A stretch of 64,000 bases of DNA from Desulfobaculum bizertense DSM 18034 (GTDB taxonomy: Bacteria; Desulfobacterota; Desulfovibrionia; Desulfovibrionales; Desulfovibrionaceae). The stretch spans positions 19,818-83,817 of the forward strand of contig NZ_FUYA01000008.1 in the NCBI RefSeq assembly GCF_900167065.1. Reading direction: 5' to 3'. Made by a program: the position numbers and the translations under genes. A model generated the notes under the pieces. The model was not told where the DNA came from. It worked only from the letters and a program-made list of their open reading frames with translations, and ran no database searches. Positions 1 through 9,452 of the stretch are shown piece after piece; within the stretch, counting starts at the first letter, position 1; each line of letters starts with the position of its first letter.

Positions 1-119
1 GGGCCTCGTCCTTGGGCGGGGTCAAGGGGCAGCGCCCCTTGCAGAGCACGAGACGGAGTCTCGTTACCCACCCACCCCAAAAACCTTGCAGGGCTTGGGA
101 CAGAGTCCCCGCTAAAAAT
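1..119 (+). repeat. Mosaic hairpin element, copy A (3' part only)
   Basis: The window opens inside the right half of the interspersed hairpin element described at 57601-58052. Visible are the CCTTGG-type hairpin, the AAGGGGCAGCGCCCCTT hairpin at about 23-41, the CGAGACGGAGTCTCG hairpin at about 48-62 and a final GGGACAGAGTCCC hairpin near 98-114. Its orientation matches copies B, C, E and F, so the upstream gene would lie to the left of the window. It sits at the 3' end of the minus-strand gene that follows. Confidence 0.8.
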
Positions 120-135
120 ACCCCCACTCAAACGC

Positions 136-1413
136 TTAATGCTTTAAGGTGAGCCATAAAAGGGAGTCGAGGACCTGAACGAGTCTTGCGAAGAGTCCGC
201 CATACTGCATGTGATGCCCGAAGAGGGCGATGCGCTGTTCCTTGAGGCTGTCGCTGGGGATGTCGCCAGAGGATTCGGGGACACTCATAGCGAGCCGCTC
301 AGCGAGGAGATAGCCGGAGAGTCCGTGATGAAAGAGTTCCATGTTCTCGAGAAACTCATCGCAGTGGTCTTTCCAAAAGGCTTCTGCTTCTGGGGTTGGG
401 ACGAGGTTCTGAAGCTGACAGGCCATGGAGTAGAGACTGTTGATGTAGGCGCCGGGGATACCGCGCCGCCAGCCGAGGAGCCATGAATTCCGGCGGAAGA
501 TAAGCAGATGATCCATGCCGAGCTGAATAATATCCTCAAGGGCGTTTTTCGCAGCGGCGAGCACCTCGCCTCCTGCCTCGTCGGGCCAGCGGCGCTCAAG
601 GGCGTCGAGCTTCCACGGCGGGAGGAGTGAAGGAGTGTTGTCGGGCGGGGTCAGCCCTGTGAGGTCGCGGATGGCGTGAACGAGCCACGCGTTGGCGTCG
701 GCAGAGGCGGGTGTCTCAAGATGCGCATACGAGAGCAGATAGCGCCCACGGCCAAAGCTGCCCTGAATGATGCAGGGCTGGTCGCTCATGAATTCGGGCC
801 AAATGTGAATCCCATACTGACTCTCAAGGTCCTCGAGAGGCTCCTTGGGGATGCTTTCGAGGGGCAGGTCTGCGACCCAGAAGTCGGGACCGGGGTGATG
901 ATAATGGGCGAGGACTTCGACGTCTGCGGAGTCCTGAGGTTCAAAGCGTGCGGGCCACCAGACCGGAAGGAGGGGTTCTTCTGGAAAATTGGGGGGAACG
1001 ATGCTGGCGCGTTGCTCGGCGTTGATCTGGGTGTACATGTGACCGCTGCACGCATGCTGAAGACGGTCGGTAAACGCGCGGCGTCGCCAGGGGCACAGGC
1101 CGAGTCCATAAGGGCCGGACAGGGCGAGACCAGTACCGCCGCAAAAGCCGAGATACTTTCCGCCGTGGCGAATGTACCGACGAACCTCGGAAACACCCTG
1201 TTCGCCAAGATGGTCGTATTTTGCTCTGGCCCAGCCACCGGGGACGATGAGAAGGGCGGGAGGTTCCGCGGAAAGAATGCCGTCAGCGATTTCGTTTCCG
1301 CTCACGAGTTTGTAGGGGAATTTCCAAGTCTGGAGGGCTCTCCAGACCAAAAGGCCCCAAAGGTGAGATTCGTCCCAGTATATGTAGATGCTTGACATTG
1401 TGCGTATGCTCAT
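136..1413 (-). CDS. BPL-N / class I amidotransferase-like domain protein
   Basis: A 425-residue protein. The N-terminal ~250 residues resemble the biotin-protein-ligase N-terminal (BPL-N) family of the class I glutamine-amidotransferase fold. There is a sheet ending in LLIVPGG (about 55-60), then the nucleophile-elbow-like GFCGGTG with Cys91. The C-terminal ~170 residues are helical and I do not recognise them. No signal peptide or membrane segment is seen, so it is probably cytoplasmic. Despite the family name there is no biotin ligase catalytic domain, and no substrate can be assigned. Two ATG starts are possible (1413 and 1398); neither has a strong Shine-Dalgarno. It is transcribed divergently from valS. 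Confidence 0.7.
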   Translation of the reverse strand: MSIRTMSSIYIYWDESHLWGLLVWRALQTWKFPYKLVSGNEIADGILSAEPPALLIVPGGWARAKYDHLGEQGVSEVRRYIRHGGKYLGFCGGTGLALSGPYGLGLCPWRRRAFTDRLQHACSGHMYTQINAEQRASIVPPNFPEEPLLPVWWPARFEPQDSADVEVLAHYHHPGPDFWVADLPLESIPKEPLEDLESQYGIHIWPEFMSDQPCIIQGSFGRGRYLLSYAHLETPASADANAWLVHAIRDLTGLTPPDNTPSLLPPWKLDALERRWPDEAGGEVLAAAKNALEDIIQLGMDHLLIFRRNSWLLGWRRGIPGAYINSLYSMACQLQNLVPTPEAEAFWKDHCDEFLENMELFHHGLSGYLLAERLAMSVPESSGDIPSDSLKEQRIALFGHHMQYGGLFARLVQVLDSLLWLTLKH

Positions 1414-1527
1414 TAGGCTGTGGTTCCGCCGTAGATAGCGGTTTTTTTATGACTGCGAAGCGTGAGTTTATCTACCGCTTATGAAGATTGAATTTTTTGC
1501 AGTATACATGAAAAAACGCAAGCGGCG

Positions 1528-1533
1528 TATAAT
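1528..1533 (+). promoter_or_regulatory. Candidate -10 box for valS
   Basis: A perfect TATAAT lies 61 bases upstream of the valS start in the 181-base divergent gap. The matching -35 position (TACATG, 1505-1510, 17-base spacer) is a poor fit to TTGACA, so this is a tentative sigma-70 promoter. Confidence 0.4.
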
Positions 1534-1594
1534 TCGTGAAACGCGATGACACTACGGAAAATACGTCAAGAAGTGAAGACGAGGAGATACGAAC

Positions 1595-4255
1595 ATGGCA
1601 ACCAAAACCCTGCCCAAAGGCTACGAGCCGGCGGATATTGAAACCCGCTGGCGCACCTACTGGGAAGAGCACAAGACTTTCACCCCCGATATGGATGCTG
1701 AGGGTGAACCGTATTCTATTGTTATTCCCCCGCCGAACGTTACGGGCCAGCTGCACATTGGACACGCACTGAACCTGACTTTGCAGGATATTCTGTGCCG
1801 TTTCCAGCGCCAGCTTGGCAAAAAGGTGCTTTGGGTACCGGGCACGGACCATGCAGGTATTGCAACCCAGAACGTTGTTGAACGTAAGCTTGGTCGCGAA
1901 GGTCTCCGCCGTGAGGACCTTGGCCGCGAAAAGTTCGTTGAGCAGGTCTGGGAGTGGAAAGAAGAGTACGGCGGAAAGATTCTGAACCAGATTCGCCGCC
2001 TTGGCTGCTCTGTGGACTGGACTCGTGAACGCTTCACCATGGACGAGGGCCTGTCCCGCGCTGTTCGTGAAGTGTTTGTGAGCCTGTACAAAGAGGGCCT
2101 GATCTACAAGGGCGATTACATCGTCAACTGGTGCCCCCGCTGTAATACAGCTCTGGCCGACGACGAAGTGGAACACGCAAACGAGAAGGGCGCACTGCAC
2201 TACATCAACTACAAAGTTGAGGGCAGCGACGAAGTCCTGACCATTGCCACCACCCGTCCCGAGACCATGATCGCGGATACAGCTATTGCTGTGCACCCTG
2301 AGGATGACCGCTTCAATCACCTGATTGGCAAGCACGCCATTCTTCCGCTCTTTGGCCGTAAGCTTATCATCATCGGCGACAAGTACGTTGATCGTGAGTT
2401 TGGTACTGGTTGCCTGAAAGTGACACCTGCACATGATATGAATGACTGGGAGCTTGGCCGCAAGCACAAGCTGGACGTCATCAATATCCTGAATGAAGAT
2501 GGCACGATGGCCGCAAGCGCTGGTCCGGATTACGAAGGTCTGACCTGCGTGGAAGCACGCAAGAAGATCCTCAAGGCTCTGGAAGAAGACGGCAGCCTTG
2601 TGAAGATCGAAGACTACGAGCACAGCGTTGGTCATTGCTACCGCTGTAAGACCACCATCGAACCCTTTGTGTCCACCCAGTGGTTCGTTGCTGTTGAGTC
2701 TCTTGCTGCCGAAGCTGCCAAAGCTGTTCGCGATGGCAGAACAAATATTTACCCTGAGACCTGGAAGAAGACCTACTTCCACTGGCTCGACAACATCCGC
2801 GACTGGTGTATTTCTCGTCAGCTGTGGTGGGGCCACCGCATCCCGGCATGGACCTGTCAGGATTGCGGCGAGCTGATCGTTGAGCGCGAAGACCCGACCA
2901 CCTGTTCCAAGTGCGGTTCCAGCAATCTGAAGCAGGAAGAAGACGTTCTGGATACCTGGTTCTCTTCTGCCCTGTGGCCGTTCTCCACAATGGGTTGGCC
3001 GGACAAGACCGAAGAACTGAAAGCCTTCTACCCGACTTCCGTTCTGAGCACCGGTTTTGACATTCTGTTCTTCTGGGTTGCCCGTATGATGATGATGGGC
3101 CTGCACTTCATGGACGAAGTTCCGTTCCATGACGTGTACCTGCACGCCCTTGTGCGTGATGGCGAGGGCAAGAAAATGTCCAAGTCCACAGGCAATGTTA
3201 TTGACCCGCTCATCATGTGCGACAAGTACGGCACTGACAGCCTGCGTCTGACCCTGACTGCTCTTGCAGCAATGGGTCGTGACATCAAGCTTGCTGAGGA
3301 CCGTATCGAAGGCTACCGCCACTTTACCAACAAGCTCTGGAACGCAGCCCGTTTTGCACTCATGAACCTGCCTGACGAAGTCCCGGCAGCAGACGTGAAG
3401 CACGCAACCGGCGTTGCCAACCAGTGGATTCTGGCCCGTATCGAAGAGGTCAAGGACGCCACCCGTACGGCCCTTGAGAATTACCGCTTCAATGATGCCG
3501 CCCAGATTCTGTACGGCTTCACCTGGCATGAGTTCTGCGACTGGTACCTTGAGATGATTAAGGGCGACCTGAACGGCGACGACGCCGAGCAGAAGCAGAT
3601 GACGCAGAAAGTGCTCCAGACTGTTCTGGGCGAGCTGCTGACCCTGCTGCATCCCATCATGCCGTTCATCACTCAGGAAATTTACGCAACCCTGCCCGGC
3701 AACGAAGACAAGGACCTCGCAAGCGAGATGTTCCCTGAGACTCGTACCGAATGCCGCAGCAAGGAAATCATCGAGCACATGGAACTCCTGCAGGAGGCCA
3801 TTGTGAGCGTGCGTAATATCCGCGGTGAGCTGAACATTAAGCCGTCCCTGCTGCTGGATGTGCTTATCCGCACCAAGGACGACGACGCCAAGGCCTTCTT
3901 TGAGGCTCACGATGACCTTATCAAGAGCCTTGCTCGCGTGGGTTCGGTGACCGTTGGTCAGGATGTGGTTGCTCCCAAGGCTTCCGCTTCCAACGTTGTT
4001 GCTGGCCACGAAGTCTACGTGCCGCTGAGCGGCGCTGTTGACTTTGACACTGAGCTTGCCCGTCTCGAAAAGGAAATCGGCAAGGTCGACAAAACTCTTG
4101 GTGGCATTGAGCGCAAGCTCTCCAACAAGGGCTTTGTTGAGAAGGCTCCGGCCGCAGTTGTTGAAGGCGAGCGCAAAAAGGCTGCCGAGCTTCAGGAGAA
4201 GCGCGAAAAGCTGACATCTCTCCAGACGCGCCTCAAAGACGCCCTGAGCGAGTAG
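1595..4255 (+). CDS. valS: Valyl-tRNA synthetase
   Basis: An 886-residue class I aminoacyl-tRNA synthetase that charges tRNA-Val in the cytoplasm, with editing of mischarged threonine. The HIGH motif is at residues 54-57 within PPPNVTGQLHIGHAL and KMSKS is at 527-531. The connective editing domain lies between them, and a coiled-coil tRNA-binding arm rich in Lys/Glu forms the last ~65 residues, as expected for ValRS. Length is normal for the family. The ATG at 1595 follows GAGGAG at good spacing. It stands alone, with its own promoter region and a terminator. No T-box-like leader was seen. Confidence 0.97.
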   Translation: MATKTLPKGYEPADIETRWRTYWEEHKTFTPDMDAEGEPYSIVIPPPNVTGQLHIGHALNLTLQDILCRFQRQLGKKVLWVPGTDHAGIATQNVVERKLGREGLRREDLGREKFVEQVWEWKEEYGGKILNQIRRLGCSVDWTRERFTMDEGLSRAVREVFVSLYKEGLIYKGDYIVNWCPRCNTALADDEVEHANEKGALHYINYKVEGSDEVLTIATTRPETMIADTAIAVHPEDDRFNHLIGKHAILPLFGRKLIIIGDKYVDREFGTGCLKVTPAHDMNDWELGRKHKLDVINILNEDGTMAASAGPDYEGLTCVEARKKILKALEEDGSLVKIEDYEHSVGHCYRCKTTIEPFVSTQWFVAVESLAAEAAKAVRDGRTNIYPETWKKTYFHWLDNIRDWCISRQLWWGHRIPAWTCQDCGELIVEREDPTTCSKCGSSNLKQEEDVLDTWFSSALWPFSTMGWPDKTEELKAFYPTSVLSTGFDILFFWVARMMMMGLHFMDEVPFHDVYLHALVRDGEGKKMSKSTGNVIDPLIMCDKYGTDSLRLTLTALAAMGRDIKLAEDRIEGYRHFTNKLWNAARFALMNLPDEVPAADVKHATGVANQWILARIEEVKDATRTALENYRFNDAAQILYGFTWHEFCDWYLEMIKGDLNGDDAEQKQMTQKVLQTVLGELLTLLHPIMPFITQEIYATLPGNEDKDLASEMFPETRTECRSKEIIEHMELLQEAIVSVRNIRGELNIKPSLLLDVLIRTKDDDAKAFFEAHDDLIKSLARVGSVTVGQDVVAPKASASNVVAGHEVYVPLSGAVDFDTELARLEKEIGKVDKTLGGIERKLSNKGFVEKAPAAVVEGERKKAAELQEKREKLTSLQTRLKDALSE

Positions 4256-4295
4256 TGAAGTTGCGGCAAGCGCCGCTTCTTTCATAAAAAAATAT

Positions 4296-4340
4296 CCGGG
4301 CATCTCCTGTTCTATGGGAGGTGCCCGGTTCATTCATTTT
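4296..4340 (+). terminator. Rho-independent terminator of valS
   Basis: Stem CCGGGCATCTCC (4296-4307) pairs with GGAGGTGCCCGG (4317-4328) with one wobble and a 9-base loop, followed by TTCATTCATTTT. It lies 40 bases after the valS stop. Confidence 0.8.
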
Positions 4341-4603
4341 ATGCGGGGCGAGTTGTGAGACCAAAATGCTGTGTCTCTGGAGCACATTTCTGCTCTTTTG
4401 CTACAGTGACAGAAGGCCTCGGACAATGTATGAAGTCCCTCATTGGGCACGGATGTAGCGCGTTAAAAAAGAGCGCAGTCCGTGTGCCCCATCTTTTGAG
4501 CTGTGTGGAGTGCATCCCGCGCCATGTGCGCCCGCTCCCCTATGGAAAAAAGAGAACTGGGGGAATCCCCCCGGATGTCGTAAGAATCGGAAAAGGAGCC
4601 ACA
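4341..4603 (+). promoter_or_regulatory. Leader region of cobA-hemD with two hairpins
   Basis: This 263-base stretch holds no credible gene. An imperfect hairpin spans 4445-4489: GGGCAC pairs with GTGCCC, GGA with TCC across a 2-base bulge, and an inner GCGC pairs with GCGC. A short GGGGG/CCCCC hairpin lies at about 4559-4572, 20 bases before the Shine-Dalgarno of cobA-hemD. These could form a structured 5' leader or an attenuator. No known riboswitch consensus is recognised. Confidence 0.35.
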
Positions 4604-6112
4604 ATGGCAGACGTATATCTCATTGGTGCAGGCCCCGGTGATCCCGGTCTTTTGACCGTCAAGGGTAAGCATATTCTCGAGACGGCAGACATCGTCGTTT
4701 ACGATTACCTCGCCAACGACGAATTCCTCAGCTACGCCAAGCCTGGCGCAGAAATTATTTATGTCGGAAAGAAGGGTGGCGATCACACCCTGCCGCAGGA
4801 CAAGATCAATGAACTGCTTGTTCAGCGCGCAAAAGAAGGCAAGAGCATTGCCCGCCTCAAGGGTGGTGATCCCTATGTCTTTGGCCGCGGTGGTGAAGAA
4901 GCCGAAGAGCTGATGGAAGCTGGCCTGACTTTTGAGGTTGTGCCCGGCGTCACTGCTGGCGTTGCTGCCCCTGCCTATGCTGGCATTCCTGTGACTCACC
5001 GTGCGCACACCACTTCTGTGTGCTTCATCACTGGTCACGAAGATCCGACCAAGGAAAAGAGCGGTCACAACTGGGCTGTTTATGCTCAGAGTGAAAGCAC
5101 GCTGGTTTTCTACATGGGCGTGAAGAATCTCCCCATGATTGCTGAGAATCTTATCAGCAATGGCCGCGATCCCAAGACTCCTGTTGCACTGGTCCGCTGG
5201 GGCACACGCTGCACACAGGAATCTATGGTTTCTGACCTTGAGAATGTTGCAGAAGAAGCTGCTCGCCGTGGCTTCAAGGCGCCGTCCATCATCGTTGTGG
5301 GTAGTGTCTGTAGCCTGCACGAGAGCCTGAACTGGTTCGAGAAGCGTCCTATGCTGGGCAAGGGTGTTGTTGTGACTCGTGCCCGCGAGCAGGCAAGCGG
5401 CTTTGCCGAGACTCTGCGCGAGCAGGGTGCCTGTGTGCATCAGTTCCCGACCATCAAGATCAACCCCATGGAAGACTGCTCTGAAATCCGTCAGGCTCTG
5501 ACTGAGATCGACAGCTATGACTGGGTGATCTTTACGTCTGTGAACGGCGTGCGCCGCTTCTTTGCAGAAGTTGACGCTGCTGGTGCAGACAGCCGTATTT
5601 TTGGTGGCCGCAAAATTGCTGCCATTGGCCCGGCAACTGCCGAGGCTCTTGTACGCCGTGGCCTGCGTCCTGACTTTGTGCCTGCCAAATACGTTGCAGA
5701 GCACGTTGTGTCTGGCCTGATTGAGCGTGGCGTGGGCGAAGGATGCCGCATCCTGATCCCTCGGGCCAAGGTTGCCCGTGAGGTGCTGCCCGAAGAGCTG
5801 CGCAAGGCTGGAGCAGAGGTTCGCATTCTGCCCGTGTATGAGACTGGCCTGAATGAGCAGGGTCCCGAAGCACTGGAAGCCCGCCTTGAGGCTGGCGAGA
5901 TTGATTTCGTGACTTTTACCAGCTCATCTACGGTGGACAATTTCTTTAAGCTTCTGCCGCCGGAAACCCTGAAAAAGTACATGCCTCAAGTGCGTCTTGC
6001 CTGTATCGGTCCGATCACGGCAAAGACCCTTGAGAGCTACGGGTTTAGCGCAGGCATTCAGCCCGAGGACTACACCATCCCCGGTCTGGCTGAGGCTCTT
6101 ATTAACGCCTAG
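4604..6112 (+). CDS. cobA/hemD: CobA-HemD fusion: uroporphyrinogen-III methyltransferase/synthase
   Basis: A 502-residue bifunctional protein of tetrapyrrole synthesis. Residues 1-~245 are a uroporphyrinogen-III C-methyltransferase (SAM-dependent, making precorrin-2): GAGPGDPGLLTVKG near the N-terminus, GGDP at 87-90, VVPGVTAG and PVTHR. From about residue 252 a HemD-type uroporphyrinogen-III synthase follows, with VVVTRAREQ, DWVIFTSVNGVRRF and TFTSSSTVDNF. The fusion would make uro'gen III and pass it to the siroheme/cobalamin/haem d1-type branch. The ATG at 4604 follows AAGGAG; the frame is open 83 codons further upstream but without a comparable ribosome site. purN follows 36 bases later, so the two are probably co-transcribed. 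Confidence 0.95.
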   Translation: MADVYLIGAGPGDPGLLTVKGKHILETADIVVYDYLANDEFLSYAKPGAEIIYVGKKGGDHTLPQDKINELLVQRAKEGKSIARLKGGDPYVFGRGGEEAEELMEAGLTFEVVPGVTAGVAAPAYAGIPVTHRAHTTSVCFITGHEDPTKEKSGHNWAVYAQSESTLVFYMGVKNLPMIAENLISNGRDPKTPVALVRWGTRCTQESMVSDLENVAEEAARRGFKAPSIIVVGSVCSLHESLNWFEKRPMLGKGVVVTRAREQASGFAETLREQGACVHQFPTIKINPMEDCSEIRQALTEIDSYDWVIFTSVNGVRRFFAEVDAAGADSRIFGGRKIAAIGPATAEALVRRGLRPDFVPAKYVAEHVVSGLIERGVGEGCRILIPRAKVAREVLPEELRKAGAEVRILPVYETGLNEQGPEALEARLEAGEIDFVTFTSSSTVDNFFKLLPPETLKKYMPQVRLACIGPITAKTLESYGFSAGIQPEDYTIPGLAEALINA

Positions 6113-6148
6113 CGGCGGTAACTCTTCCGAAGGATGAAGGAGAAGCGT

Positions 6149-6823
6149 ATGTCTCTGGCTTTGGCTGTTCTGGTCTCTGGTTCTGGTTCCAATCTTCAGG
6201 CTATCATTGATGCCATTGAAGCTGGAAAAATTGATGCAGAGATCAAGCTTGTTCTTTCGAACAAGGAAACTGCCTACGGCATTGAGCGGGCCAAAAAGCA
6301 TGGCCTGCCGACTGTCGTGATTAACCACACAGCCTTTGAAACTCGTGAGGCCTTTGACCGGGCTATGGTTCAGGAGATTCGTTCGCACGGCGCAGATGTG
6401 ATTGTGCTGGCAGGCTTTATGAGAATCCTGACGCCTATCTTCATCCGTGAATTCTTCCCGAAGATCATCAACATTCATCCTGCATTGCTGCCGAGCTTTA
6501 CCGGTGCCCATGCCCAGCGTGACGCTGCGGGCTATGGCGTTCGTCTGGCAGGCTGCACAGTGCACTTTGTGGATGAAATCATGGATAGCGGCCCGGTGAT
6601 TGTTCAGGCTGCTGTTCCGGTGAATGCTGGTGATGATGAAGACACTGTTGGCGCCCGTATTCTGGAATATGAACATCGCATTTATCCGCAGGCTCTCAAG
6701 TGGCTGGCCGAAGGCCGGTTGACTGTGGATGGACGGCATGTCCACCTTGCCCCTTCTGAGGCCGCATTGATTGGCCCAGAGGCTGGCGGACTGGTCAATC
6801 CGCCGCTTGAGGAAGGATTCTAG
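6149..6823 (+). CDS. purN: Phosphoribosylglycinamide formyltransferase
   Basis: A 224-residue GART enzyme. It transfers a formyl group from 10-formyl-THF to GAR in purine synthesis. The N-terminal VLVSGSGSNLQAII binds phosphoribosyl substrate, and the active-site block reads IINIHPALLPSF, containing the catalytic Asn and His, followed by GCTVHFVDE. The start is placed at the ATG at 6149, which has AAGGAG (6137-6142) at 6 bases. An in-frame ATG at 6134 has no properly spaced site. It follows cobA-hemD on the same strand and ends with a terminator. Confidence 0.95.
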   Translation: MSLALAVLVSGSGSNLQAIIDAIEAGKIDAEIKLVLSNKETAYGIERAKKHGLPTVVINHTAFETREAFDRAMVQEIRSHGADVIVLAGFMRILTPIFIREFFPKIINIHPALLPSFTGAHAQRDAAGYGVRLAGCTVHFVDEIMDSGPVIVQAAVPVNAGDDEDTVGARILEYEHRIYPQALKWLAEGRLTVDGRHVHLAPSEAALIGPEAGGLVNPPLEEGF

Positions 6824-6856
6824 GATATTCTGGCGTCCCGGAAAAAAGAATGACGG

Positions 6857-6894
6857 GTCCGGGGGAGAGCGCTGACTCTTTCCCGGACTTTTTC
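6857..6894 (+). terminator. Rho-independent terminator of cobA-hemD-purN
   Basis: GTCCGGG plus GGAGAG (6857-6869) pair with CTCTTT plus CCCGGAC (6877-6889) using two wobbles, followed by TTTTTCT. Confidence 0.8.
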
Positions 6895-7017
6895 TATTGA
6901 GCGGGGTGCTTTTTTGAGGCCGGGTCGAGCGCGCTTTACTCCACGCTGGCCTGACCGTATCCTCAAAAATATCGTGCGCGGAATTCCCGCGGCTCAAATT
7001 TACGTGAGGCAGCAGTA

Positions 7018-8079
7018 ATGCAGAAATATATTGATAAAGTTCGGAACGGAGAGCGTTTGTCTATCGAAGGCGCTCTTGAGCTTGCCAAAAACTGTGACAT
7101 TCACACCCTTGGTGAACTGGGCAAGGAAGCTCGTGAAAAGCGCTTTGGCAACAAAGCGTTCTGGGTCTACAACCAGCACCTGAATTTCACGAACGTCTGT
7201 GCCAACGCCTGCCGTTTCTGTGCGTTCTACAAGCGCGCCGGAGCTGACGGCAGCTACACCTATTCCATTGATGACGTTCGAGAGCGGATTCGTAGCCGTG
7301 CTCACGAGCCGATTCGGGAAATCCACATTGTGGGTGGTTTGAATCCTGACCTGCCGTACAGCTATTACATGGACCTCATTGCTGCCATCCGTGAGGAGCG
7401 CCCCAATGTGGCAATCAAGGCTTTCACTGCCGTTGAGATTGCTCACCTTGCCCAGCACATGGGCAAGTCGCACAAGGAAATTTTGACTGATATGCGTGCC
7501 GCTGGTCTGGATGCTCTTCCCGGCGGTGGTGCAGAAGTCTTCTCGCCCAAGCTGCGCGAAAAGCTCTGTCCGGAAAAGCTCTCCGGCGAGGAGTGGCTCA
7601 AGATTCATGAGACCGCGCACGGCATGGGAATCCCCACGAACTGTACACTGCTCTTTGGGCACATTGAGACCTGGGAAGACCGTCTGGAGCACATGGCTGC
7701 TCTTCGTGAGTTGCAGGACCGCACTGGTGGCTTCAAGGTCTTTATTCCGCTCCAGTACCAGCCCAAGAACAACCCGCTGGAGTCTCAGGGAACGGATGGT
7801 CAGGACTACCTGCGCATGATTGCTATTGCCCGTATCTTTATGGACAACATCGATCACCTCAAGGCCTACTGGGCATTCTCTGGCATCAAGGCAGCGCAGA
7901 TGGCGCTCCATGCTGGTGCTGATGACTTTGACGGGACTCTCGTGGAAGAAAAGGTTGGCCATGCTGCTGGCGCAAGCTCTCCGACTGGCATGACCGTTGC
8001 CAAGCTTGAAGAGCACATTCGTCAGGCTGGCTTCACACCTGTTGAACGTGATACTTTCTTTGAGGAAGTGCACGCATAG
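7018..8079 (+). CDS. mqnE: Aminofutalosine synthase (radical SAM)
   Basis: A 353-residue radical SAM enzyme of the futalosine route to menaquinone. It joins chorismate-derived 3-enolpyruvylbenzoate to adenosine from SAM. The [4Fe-4S] motif is C61-X3-C65-X2-C68 (CANACRFC). EIHIVGGLNPDLPYSYY and LDALPGGGAEVFS fit MqnE better than its paralogue MqnC (dehypoxanthine futalosine cyclase). The ATG has GAGG 9 bases upstream. The next gene, aroC, makes chorismate, the precursor of this pathway, and could share the transcript. Other mqn genes are not in the window. Confidence 0.92.
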   Translation: MQKYIDKVRNGERLSIEGALELAKNCDIHTLGELGKEAREKRFGNKAFWVYNQHLNFTNVCANACRFCAFYKRAGADGSYTYSIDDVRERIRSRAHEPIREIHIVGGLNPDLPYSYYMDLIAAIREERPNVAIKAFTAVEIAHLAQHMGKSHKEILTDMRAAGLDALPGGGAEVFSPKLREKLCPEKLSGEEWLKIHETAHGMGIPTNCTLLFGHIETWEDRLEHMAALRELQDRTGGFKVFIPLQYQPKNNPLESQGTDGQDYLRMIAIARIFMDNIDHLKAYWAFSGIKAAQMALHAGADDFDGTLVEEKVGHAAGASSPTGMTVAKLEEHIRQAGFTPVERDTFFEEVHA

Positions 8080-8189
8080 TCTGACATTTGACGGCCAGCC
8101 CTGCACACTCATTCAGGGCTGGCATTACTCTTCCCGTTTCAGCATGGGGTTTCTGTTTATTCAGGACTGGGGCGGTGCAAGGAGGCATC

Positions 8190-9248
8190 ATGAGTGGGAA
8201 TTCTTTTGGACAGCTTTTTCGTCTGACAAGTTACGGAGAATCACACGGCGCAGGACTTGGCGGCGTGATTGATGGTTGCCCGGCTGGGCTGAGCATTTCC
8301 GAAGAGGAGATTCAGCAGGAGCTGGACCGGCGTCGTCCGGGGCAGGGCATTGCGTCCACAGCCAGAAAAGAAAGTGATACGGTTCATCTGCTTTCTGGTG
8401 TGTTCGAGGGCAAGACCACAGGCACAGCCATTGGTTTTCACATTGCCAACGAGGACCAGCGCTCCCGGGATTACTCCACAATCCAGAATGTTTTTCGTCC
8501 CGGACATGCGGACTTTGGCTATGACGCCAAGTTTGGCTTCCGGGATTATCGCGGCGGTGGTCGCTCTTCCGGGCGTGAGACTGTGTCTCGCGTGGTTGGC
8601 GGTGCTGTTGCTCAGGCTGTCTTGGACCAGTACGGCATTTCCGTCATGGCCTACACGCGTGAGATTGGCGGCATTGAAGCGGAGCTTGCTGATCTTGATG
8701 GTGTGCAGGAACGTCCATATTTTGCGGCCTGTGATGACGTGATTCCCCTTTGGGAGGAGCGTATCAAAGAAATTATGGCGCAGGGCGACACCCTCGGCGG
8801 CATTGTCGAGATTGTTGTCACTGGCGTGCCTGCGGGACTTGGCGAGCCTGTTTTTGATAAGCTTGATGCCCGGCTTGCCTACGCGCTTATGGGTGTCGGC
8901 GCGGTCAAAGGTGTGGAAATTGGCTCTGGTTTTGAGGCTGCGCGCAGTCTTGGAAGCATGAACAATGACCCCATGACCGCAGAGGGGTTTGCCTCCAACA
9001 GCGCAGGTGGAATTTTGGGCGGTATTTCCAGCGGTCAGAGCATTGTTGCCCGTGTTGCCATTAAGCCCATTCCTTCCATTGCGCAGGAGCAGCAGACTGT
9101 GACTCGCGACGGCGAGGAAACCACTATTCGCATTGGTGGGCGTCACGACATCTGTGCAATCCCCCGGGTAAACCCTGTGCTTCGCGCCATGACCCGGCTT
9201 TGTCTTGCAGACATGCTGCTTTTGCAGCGCCGGAATATTTCGCTGTAG
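8190..9248 (+). CDS. aroC: Chorismate synthase
   Basis: A 352-residue FMN-dependent enzyme that converts 5-enolpyruvylshikimate-3-phosphate to chorismate. Characteristic blocks are SYGESHG (N-terminal), RRRPGQG, GRSSGRETVSRV, MNDPM and the C-terminal GRHDICAIPR. The ATG at 8190 is preceded by a near-perfect AAGGAGG (8179-8185); the frame runs 34 codons further upstream without support. It lies 110 bases after mqnE. Confidence 0.97.
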   Translation: MSGNSFGQLFRLTSYGESHGAGLGGVIDGCPAGLSISEEEIQQELDRRRPGQGIASTARKESDTVHLLSGVFEGKTTGTAIGFHIANEDQRSRDYSTIQNVFRPGHADFGYDAKFGFRDYRGGGRSSGRETVSRVVGGAVAQAVLDQYGISVMAYTREIGGIEAELADLDGVQERPYFAACDDVIPLWEERIKEIMAQGDTLGGIVEIVVTGVPAGLGEPVFDKLDARLAYALMGVGAVKGVEIGSGFEAARSLGSMNNDPMTAEGFASNSAGGILGGISSGQSIVARVAIKPIPSIAQEQQTVTRDGEETTIRIGGRHDICAIPRVNPVLRAMTRLCLADMLLLQRRNISL

Positions 9249-9274
9249 CACAGCACTCTGTATATGGTATTTTT

Positions 9275-9320
9275 CTGTGTCGCCCCTGCCTCTTTGGCTT
9301 TGGAGCGGCACAGTTTTTTT
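9275..9320 (+). terminator. Rho-independent terminator of aroC
   Basis: CTGTGTCGC (9275-9283) pairs with GCGGCACAG (9305-9313) with one wobble, followed by seven T. Confidence 0.75.
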
Positions 9321-9452
9321 CGTCACGGCCGCACAACTTGCGGGCCGGGCAAAGGGCTGATACTGAAAGCCTGCATTGCGTGAGGCGCGGGATGGTGAAT
9401 CTCTCCGTTTTTCCCTTGCCAGCGCTGCAAATATAAAATCGGAGATTTTTTC

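Noticed and set aside
1414-1594. T-box or other aminoacyl-tRNA-sensing leader before valS
   Set aside because: The gap is too short and lacks T-box conserved sequences; only a TATAAT box stands out.
1472-4333. A 953-codon open frame antisense to valS
   Set aside because: It mirrors the valS codons, has no family resemblance and spans the valS terminator; the plus-strand gene has all ValRS motifs.
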